Origin: Methanobacteriota archaeon
GTDB taxonomy: Archaea; Thermoplasmatota; Poseidoniia; Poseidoniales; Poseidoniaceae
Reading direction: 5' to 3'
Assembly (NCBI GenBank): GCA_009937025.1
Contig: JAACDG010000171.1
Location: 1-32,843, forward strand
DNA length: 32,843 bases
Shown: in pieces, positions 1 through 9,000 of the stretch
Layout of the letters: each line of letters begins with the position of its first letter
How positions within the stretch are numbered: the first letter of the stretch is position 1
Made by a program: the position numbers and the translations under genes
Notes under the pieces: generated by a model
The model's database searches: none
What the model was told of the DNA's origin: nothing
What the model saw: only the letters and a program-made list of their open reading frames with translations

Positions 1-3000
1 AACCCAACAACGAATGTCGGATATGACCCAGTTCTAACTGGAACACAAACCACGCCTACACCTTACTATTTCGCTGTTAACGATGTCCTGGATGCAGGAG
101 ATGACAAAAAGTTGACTGTGTTAACAACCGATGTCCACGCTGGAAGCTACTACAACCCGAACAGCAACCAATACCTCGACCGTCAATTCACACACTTTGA
201 CGGAAGCGATGAATTCTACTTTGAATTCGACACTTCATCATGTGGGACTGGAAGCAACTCTTGCTGGTACACTTCTTCCTACTACTTCTACAACAACTGG
301 GTCATGCAACACACTACCGTTGCTGGCTCTGGATACAACGGAATGGCCTCGTCTTCGCAACGCTCGAACCTCGATGAGTTGCACCGAAGCGATGGTGGAT
401 ACCTCACCACCGCTGCTGATGACGGCCCTGGAATGAACTTGCTCTACCTCTACGACTCTGGCGAAGATGCATTCGCTATGGTTGGTATCGGTAGTTCACC
501 TTCGATCAGTGAGAAGTTGTCCGGCGGTTCATCTGCTACAAATTCCTACGGATATGGATACACCAAGTCGTTCAAGATTACTCTTGGCTCCGACTACGGT
601 GGACAAATGGGTAAGTTCTCATTCGGTAACGCTACTGGCGGTGCTGGAACCAATGCTAACAGACTTTGCGTAACCTCCAACGGGTTCACCTACTTCATGC
701 GAAGTCCATACAGCAGCCGAGACCAGTGCTCTGGAGCATACTACTACGGTGGAGCATACTCTGGTTCAACCAGCTATGCTTGGGCAGGATGGGCTCTCGG
801 AATGGGATACTACGGTCGAATGGCAGCATCTGGCGATGTTACCTACAAGGTCGGAGGCGTTGCACCAACACCTGACACCTTCAGTCCTGACATCACGCAC
901 GCTGCTCTTGCAGATTCGCACAGCAAGTCTCGAACAATCTCCGCATCAATCTCTGATGCTGGTGACCCACCGAGTGGATTGAACGTCAGCACAACTGCTG
1001 GTGTCGGTCCTACAATGTATTACCGTGTCACACCTGATGGCGGTAGTGCAGGTTCATGGACTTCTGAAGTCATGTCTCCAGGAACAGGAACAACACGCGC
1101 TGAGTGTGTTCTTTCGATCTGTTCTTGGTCTGCTGATATCGATGACCTCGAACGTGGAGACTCTGTCGAATACTACATGACAGCTCAAGACGTTTCGACT
1201 GTTTCCTCTGGAATCAACACAGAAACAACCTCAACAGAATCTTTCTCTGTCGGCGATCCAAACAAGATGTTTGTCGTCGAATGGAGAGACATGCAGTACA
1301 CAAACAGTGCTGACCGTTGTTCTTACCAAGCAGTCTTCTATGACGTTACAAACGAAATCGAATTCAAATACGATGACGCTTGTACCAACTCATACGATGC
1401 AGCAACAGTTGGATTCATGGATCAAACCCGAACAAAGGGTCAAACAATCCGTCATTCAACAAGTACCCAGTACATTACCGGAACAAACCCACACACCAAC
1501 AACTACCGTATCTCTACGGACAGTGGCGATGGTGCTTGGGAATCCTTTGACCGTGGAATGACTGGATTGGTTAACGCTGATGCTTCCGCAATTATAGGCT
1601 CATCTGGTGGTACACCATCTGGTTACTACTGTGCTTCGTCCTGGTACTGGAACACATGGAAATCAAAGTGTGCTGATAACATTGCAATGCCTGAAGGTTT
1701 CAACTTTACCTACTTTGGTACAGACTACAACCATACAGACAGCAATGACCGTATCCACCTTGGTCGACACGGAAACATGCACTTTATCGACAACGGTGCT
1801 ACATCAATCGTGCGAAGTATGACCACTTGGTATGGAAACATGCCTCAGTTGCCATACTCTTCGAGCAGCTTTGCTCGAGCAGGACTGATTGCTCCTTACT
1901 GGTCATACTACGGACCATACTACTGCTACCAAAGCAGTAATGCTGATTGTGGTGTATACTACCGAACCATGCCTTTCGAAGGTAAGGGAACGGATGTTAC
2001 CTCTGACATTACTCAAGATACAACTTGGGATTTGACAGACAGCCCAATCCGCATTAACCCGAGCAGCGATTATCTCACGATTTCCGCTGATTTGACCATT
2101 GAAGCAGGAACTGTCATCCAAGTCGGTGCTGGCAAGGGAATCTCCTTTGACGGTGCTTGCGACCAAATGACCATCAATGGTAACAGTACTGACCACGTTC
2201 TTTTCGAAGGACAAAGTGGCGCAGACTGGATTGGAATGGCATTCACAGCTGCTTGTTCAACAGGCACTGATGACCGCCACGTCTTCAGCTATGTTGATTT
2301 CAAGAACACTTCTGATGCTGCAATTGCTGCAGGTTCTCGCCACGGCTCGAACCCATCCAGCAACGGAAACGTTGGAAACTTCACAATGGATCACGTAACC
2401 TTCACCAATGTCGGTTCCGCATTCTCTCACGGAAGTGGACAAGGCACAGTTGTGTCGATGAACGAATTCGACGTGAATGGAGCAGATGGCTCATGTTTCA
2501 ACTTTGCTGAAAACTCTGTAGTTTCATTGACAGAGGGTACCATGGAGAACTGTAACACTGACGGTGGCGCCGCTGATGGTGCAATCGTTAACGTCGCAGG
2601 TTCGACAACTGGTTCTCTCTTCCTTGAGAACACAACAATTACCAACGCATACGTCAACTTGATTGATGTTGATTTGGAAATGGTTACAGTTTCAAACGTT
2701 ACTGCTACTGCAACATCAGCACAATCTGGTGATGCAATCGGTTCCGCTGCTGGTGCAGGTAGTGAAGTTGTTTTGAACAACTTCGATACTGATGACTATG
2801 CTTCGGTTTCTATTGATGCAATGAGTGTCGTAATGTTGACAACCGTCGACTTCGGCACAGCAGCTATGTCCTTCTACCCAGGTGGTAGTTCGGCATCTTC
2901 TGCAGCAGGTGCTTCTGGAGACAATGCCGTCTTTGACGATGTCACTGGTGGCAGTATGATGATGCGCAACCTTCAACCTGGAACATTTGACGATGTGTCC

Positions 3001-6000
3001 GTTGGAGACTTGGGAATCTCAGGAACTCCAGCAACATCCACAGTGCTCAACATCAACAACCTCGATGCAGAAGTTGTTACACTATCTGGCTGTGGCTGGA
3101 ATGTTATCGCTGATAGCATGGATGCAGAACGTCTGTCCTCGAATGGATGTTCCGCTGCTCAAAACACAATTGTTGTGTCTGACTCAACAATCACCCACAC
3201 AGATTCTACCCATTCTGCGTTCTTTGCACGATATACTGACCTCACCATTGGTGAAACTGCAGTTACTTCAACGACAGCAGGATCTGGAACCTACCTCGCA
3301 GAAACATCTACCAACTCGGATATTCGACTTATCGAAGTAACTCAAGACGGCAATGATTGTGCAGATACAGCAGGTGCAACTGGAGACTGTGATGTTGATG
3401 TCGGGTCTTCGACTTCTGAAGTTTGGTATGGTGGATTGGCAACAGTCCGCACCTACCGAGTTGCATTGGTCGGTGGAAGCCCAACGAACATCTACAAGGG
3501 TGGGCACACAGTTACCGCAGCAGTAGTTGACGGTTCCAGCTCGGAATTATTCGAAGTTGGAAGTCACGTTACAGATACAACACCAGGAACTACACTTGGT
3601 TCAACCAATGTTTGGGTTATTACAGGTGACGAATCTGGAAACTCCTACGGCGACCACAACCTTCGTGCATTCGGACCTGCTGGTCAGAATGAAACAATGA
3701 CTGGCGATTCATGGTATCCTACTGCAGGATTTACCATTGGAAGTAGCATTGACCTCTTGCTCGAACCAGCACCTGTTGACTTCGACCAAGCTGGCATGGA
3801 CTGTGCTTGGATGGACGCATACGTCGACCCTAACAACGGCGCATCGCTACCAACCAACGGTACCACAGCATCTGGACACACAATCTTTGAGTTCGATGGA
3901 ACACCAATGACCCTTTCCGCAGACCTCAACCTTGACGGTTGTAAGATGATCTTGAAGGGTTCATCCTTGAAGGTGAAGAGCACTGCTACATCAAGCCCAG
4001 TTCTCACCTTGAGCAACGGTGGCTCGATTGCCGTTACTGTTTCACCAGACACTGGTGCAGTTGGTTCAATTCGAGCAATCTCCAGTTCATACGGTCTTCA
4101 CTTGGACATCGTAAGTGGTTCCCTCATCCTTGATGGTGGAACTCTCCGTGATGTCGCTCAAGACACTTCAACTGGTGCTGCTCTAATGATTGGCGACGGT
4201 GCAACATTGCAAATGATGGACGGTGCAACAATCTACGGTTCAGCAGCAAACAGTGATAGCATGGCTACTGTGAAGGTTGATGGTGGAACTGTCAACATCG
4301 CAGATTCTTCAATCATCAACAATGGACAAACTGGAACGGCTCTTTGGGTCGAAGCAGCAGGTGGTTCAATTGACAACATTGTTGTCAAGAACGCAGCTGT
4401 TGGTATACAAGCCTACAACGGAGCTCCTCAAATTGATGGATTCACAGCGACCGACAACGTCGTTGGTGTAGATGTCTACGGTGGTATGTCTCTACCTACC
4501 CTTTACCGTAGTACTCTGCTCAGTGGACAAAGCACTGGCTGGACAACATACAAGATTGACTTGTCGACCTACTTGGCAAACGATTACCTCCAAGTTGGAT
4601 GGAACAGTATCTACGGTGGCGGAAACGCTCACCCAACATACAACTATGCTACAAGCAAATACTACATGATTACCGACCGATACAACATTGAATTGGAAGA
4701 TGATGCAGGAAACGCTTGGAACATTACTGATTCTGACGACCTTGGTTACTATCCATACAGTGCTGCTGACCCAGCCTCTGGCGATGGAACACACGCTACT
4801 TACACAACCGGTGCATCTGGTGGTGTCCCAAGTTGGAATTGTAACAGCTATGGATACAGCTATGGTCCGAACTACCCATCCTCGTTTGATGGATACTTCT
4901 ACTACATCTGGCAATCAATGGCAGGAACAAACCCAGGATACCCTGGTTACTACTCGGCTCCTGCTCAGTTTGGTTTCGATTGGGAAAACATCGATGGCGT
5001 TAGTCCAACTGGCTCCTATGCTTACTACCCATACCACTACTGGGGCTACTACTACACCTCCTACCACGGTGGACAAGGTGTCTACAAGCCTCCTGAAGGA
5101 TACGCTGGTTCTTACAACGTCTGTCTTGATTATGCTTACTCATACTACATGAGTGCTGGACAAGGTGCACGTTTGACTATGCCTATGATTGATGTATCTG
5201 CATCGAACATCTCGAAGGTCTCGTTGTATATTGACGTCCTTCACAACCGTGCAGACAACTTCCAAGACCGTTTGGAATTCGTTGCTCGTTCGAGCAACTC
5301 CGTAACGGACCTTATCGACGCTTCATATGTCCGTGAATCTGGAACTCCGCTCTTCAAGGACGGAATCATCACCGGTGCTGACACCGGTGTTGTTGTAGGT
5401 GGCGCTTTCGCAGCTGCTCACTTCCAAGACATCACAGTGACCAACCCTACCAATTCTGGTATGGAAGTCTCAGGACAAGTTGCTTCAACTGTTGATGGAT
5501 TCGATGTAACTGGTGGCGACTATGGTGTCCTCGTTGGCAACTCAGCATCTGGTTCATTGGACCTTGAAAACATTGCTCTTGATGGTCAAAACAATGCTGG
5601 TGTTTACTATGCAAAGGACATCACAGGCACTATGTCAGGTTCTGTAGTAAACAGTGCAGGCGCTGCTTTCGAGTATGGTCAAAACACCGGTAATGATGTT
5701 ATATTTGACGGAATTTCGATCTCTTCGAACGCTGTCGGTATTGAAACTTCAGGTGATGGTGATATCACTATGACTGATGTTACCATGGGTAACACCAAGG
5801 ATGTTGTTATCAACAGTGCAGCGAATGTGGACTTCATTGAAGGAACCGTTGACTCATCAAGTGTTGATGTTCTTGGAACTGGTATGTTCACACGCATGCG
5901 TCAACTCGATGTCACACTGACTGCTGATGGTGCTGCTGTTACCGGCGCAACTGTCACATTGGTTGATGGAGATGGTGCATCTGCTGGAAATGGAATTACT

Positions 6001-9000
6001 GATTCATCCGGTATTGCTCAAGACCTCACATACGTAACTGCAACCGTTGACTCAACTGGTTTGAACACACCTTCATTGGCAGGATACGAAGTAATGAGTG
6101 TCGCAGAAGTTGAATACTACTACACATCTTCTTCAGACAACACTGCTGACTTCCGATATGCATCTCAAGGAGTAACTTTGACAGATGCAAGTGGAAACGC
6201 AGAAACTGTTGCTTTGACGACTCAGATCACTGAGCGTGTTTGCTGGTATTCAACCAACACTGCATACACAACTGTCTCGCCTTGTAAAGGAACGTTCTCA
6301 ACATCGGGTACACGAAATCTCGATGATGGAAACGGTGGAACAATCAACGAGTATGGATACTTTGCTGGTTTGACAACGAGTCAATCCAACAAGGTCATTA
6401 TGCTTGACACGCCTTACATGTATCTGAAGACAAACCAAGATTATGACTTCAATGGCTCAACGCTTTTGTCAACAGGTGCGTATGATTACTTTAACACACA
6501 ACGTTGGTACAGTCAATTCCCATACGGTGCAGGTGTCTACATGAATGATGCATCTGTATATGGTGTGGCATCTGATTCATCTGATGGAAGCATGTATGGT
6601 GTTGAAATTGGATACTACGGTTCCCCAATCACAAATATTGTTGCAAACAACACAGTGTTCTCGAACGTTGCTAAGATTGAAGCAACAAACGGTTACAAGT
6701 ATTCCAACCGATATTGGGAAATTGAAGATGTCTCAATTACGAACTCTTCTATCTCTCACTTCCAGGGATACCAACAATTGAACAACGCTATCCAATACAC
6801 AGACATCTGTCTAGTGCTTGGTGGCGGTGACGGCGCAGTCGTGAGTGGCAACACTTTCAATGACTGTGGTGTTGGTGTTATGCTACAACGTTCAGCATAC
6901 TACAACTACCATACAGCTGATGAGTGGGGTGCAGATAACGCAACAATCTCCAACAACGTGTTCAACGATGGTGGAGAAATTGCAGATATTTGGCTCTACA
7001 GCAACGGATACTCTGATGATGCTGTTATCACTGGTAACACAATCAACAGTGGCTCTGCTGCAGTTGCTGCAATTGGTGTCTACAACGGTCAGCACAAACG
7101 AATGACCATTTCGGACAATACAATCAACGCTGGAACTGATGGAATATATGTCAGCAACGGTGTCGATTACCACATCACAGGCAACACCATCAACGGTGCT
7201 GGCGATGCTGCATACGCAGGAATGTCACTTGTTGGTGGATACGGTGATGTCGATAACAACACACTCGTCGACGCAGACGGTGGATTGATCCTCGACAGTG
7301 CTTCTGCACCACCTGCTCCGACAACATCTCTGTGCTCAATTGGACGATACTCCTACAGCTACGGACCTGCTACATGCACCGTCAACCTCGCTGCTGGAAA
7401 GACAATGACTGTTAACATTGAAACTGACAGCTGGGGATACGAAGCGAGTATCACCCTCTCGAAGCCTGATGGAACAACACAAAGTTGGCCTACTTGGACC
7501 TTCAACAGTAACAGTGAATACACCTTGGGAACATACACTGACTCCGGAAACTACACTCTGACTCTCAGAGATTCCTATGGAGACGGTGGAACCAATGTGT
7601 TCATGGTCGAAGGTGGCGCAGCAGGCGGATATTCCGGACCAATGATTGCTGATAACTCGATAACTTCATCTCCAGGTCGAACTGCTCCTTCAGCAGTCGG
7701 AGTGGGGTTCGAAGATTGTTCGAGTGTCTCGATTAACTCTGCTCGTAACACTGTTACATTGTCTGACAATGCAATGGTTATCAGTAACTGTGATGTTTCT
7801 GACACATCCTCTGTCCTTCAAGGACAAGGGGATTCAACAACAGTCGGAATTGATGCTGACGATCCTAACGGTGACCTCTTGACTCTTACAGGAACCACCA
7901 TTGCAGGATTCGCTACAGGTGTTGAAAAGACCAGTGGAGAACTCACATTGACCGGTGATGCATCAATTTCTGGTGATGATTACGGTGCCTATGTCGATGA
8001 TGCTACTGTGGTTGCTATCAATGCAGCAGTTAACGGAGGCTCAACTGGAACAGGTCTACACGTCGTCGACAGCGATGATGTCTGGGTCTATCCAATGAAC
8101 GCTTCTGGACTCGTTGGTATGTATGTCGAGAACTCTCCATTCCGTTGGGATGGCGGTACATCGACAGCAGACACAACACTCGAAGCTGTTGAATCAATCG
8201 GGTCTGTTGAAAACATGACCTGGTCTACTTCAACTGTTCAGATTGATGCTGGAAGTAACGCATACGTAACTTCGATTGGTAACACAATTACTGCTTCGAA
8301 ACTCAATGTTGCATCTTCTGCAACCATTGACGAGGCTAACTTGTTTACAATGGGTTCAACCCACTTGACCGCTGCACCTTCGAATGAAGTTGCAATGTTG
8401 ATTCAATCAACTGACGGAGCACGTGCATCTTACGTCTCAACCAGTTTCCAACCGGAAGTCATGGTCGTTGACGGCGATGACAGTGATTGGAACGGTGGTA
8501 ACGCCCTCAACCCATCTGGCTATGCAATGCCAGGTGTCATGAGCGGTGATGCAACCAACGACATGATGGTTACTTACATTGAAGGTGATGACCTCTACAT
8601 CGGTTTGACCGGTGAAGACCTCACTGCAAGCGATGTTCTCATCTACCTCAGCGTCGATGGCAGTGGAAGCAGCACCGGATACAACCTCGGTGGTGCACAC
8701 ACTTTGCCATTCCAAGCCAACTACGTGCTTTGGGCTGACAGTGATTCGTCCTTTGACTTGTATAGTTACGGTTTCCTTGGATGGGGCCCAACAACACTCA
8801 GCTCTGCGAATGTTGATGTTGCTTCTTCAAGCACCTTGACTGAAATATCCATCCCATTCTCACGAATTGGTGGAACACCAAGTCAGATTGATATTGTTGC
8901 AATCGTTCAAGGAGAGACTACTGCTGATGTCAGCACAGTCCACCCAACACAAACCATTGACTCTGTAAACACTTTGCAGTCGTTCTCTGAATACATGACC

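Noticed and set aside
2427-2780. Antisense and shifted-frame ORFs within the giant gene, such as this 117-codon minus-strand frame.
   Set aside because: Repetitive Asn/Asp/Gly/Thr-coding sequence rarely makes stops in other frames; the products have no recognisable composition or motifs.
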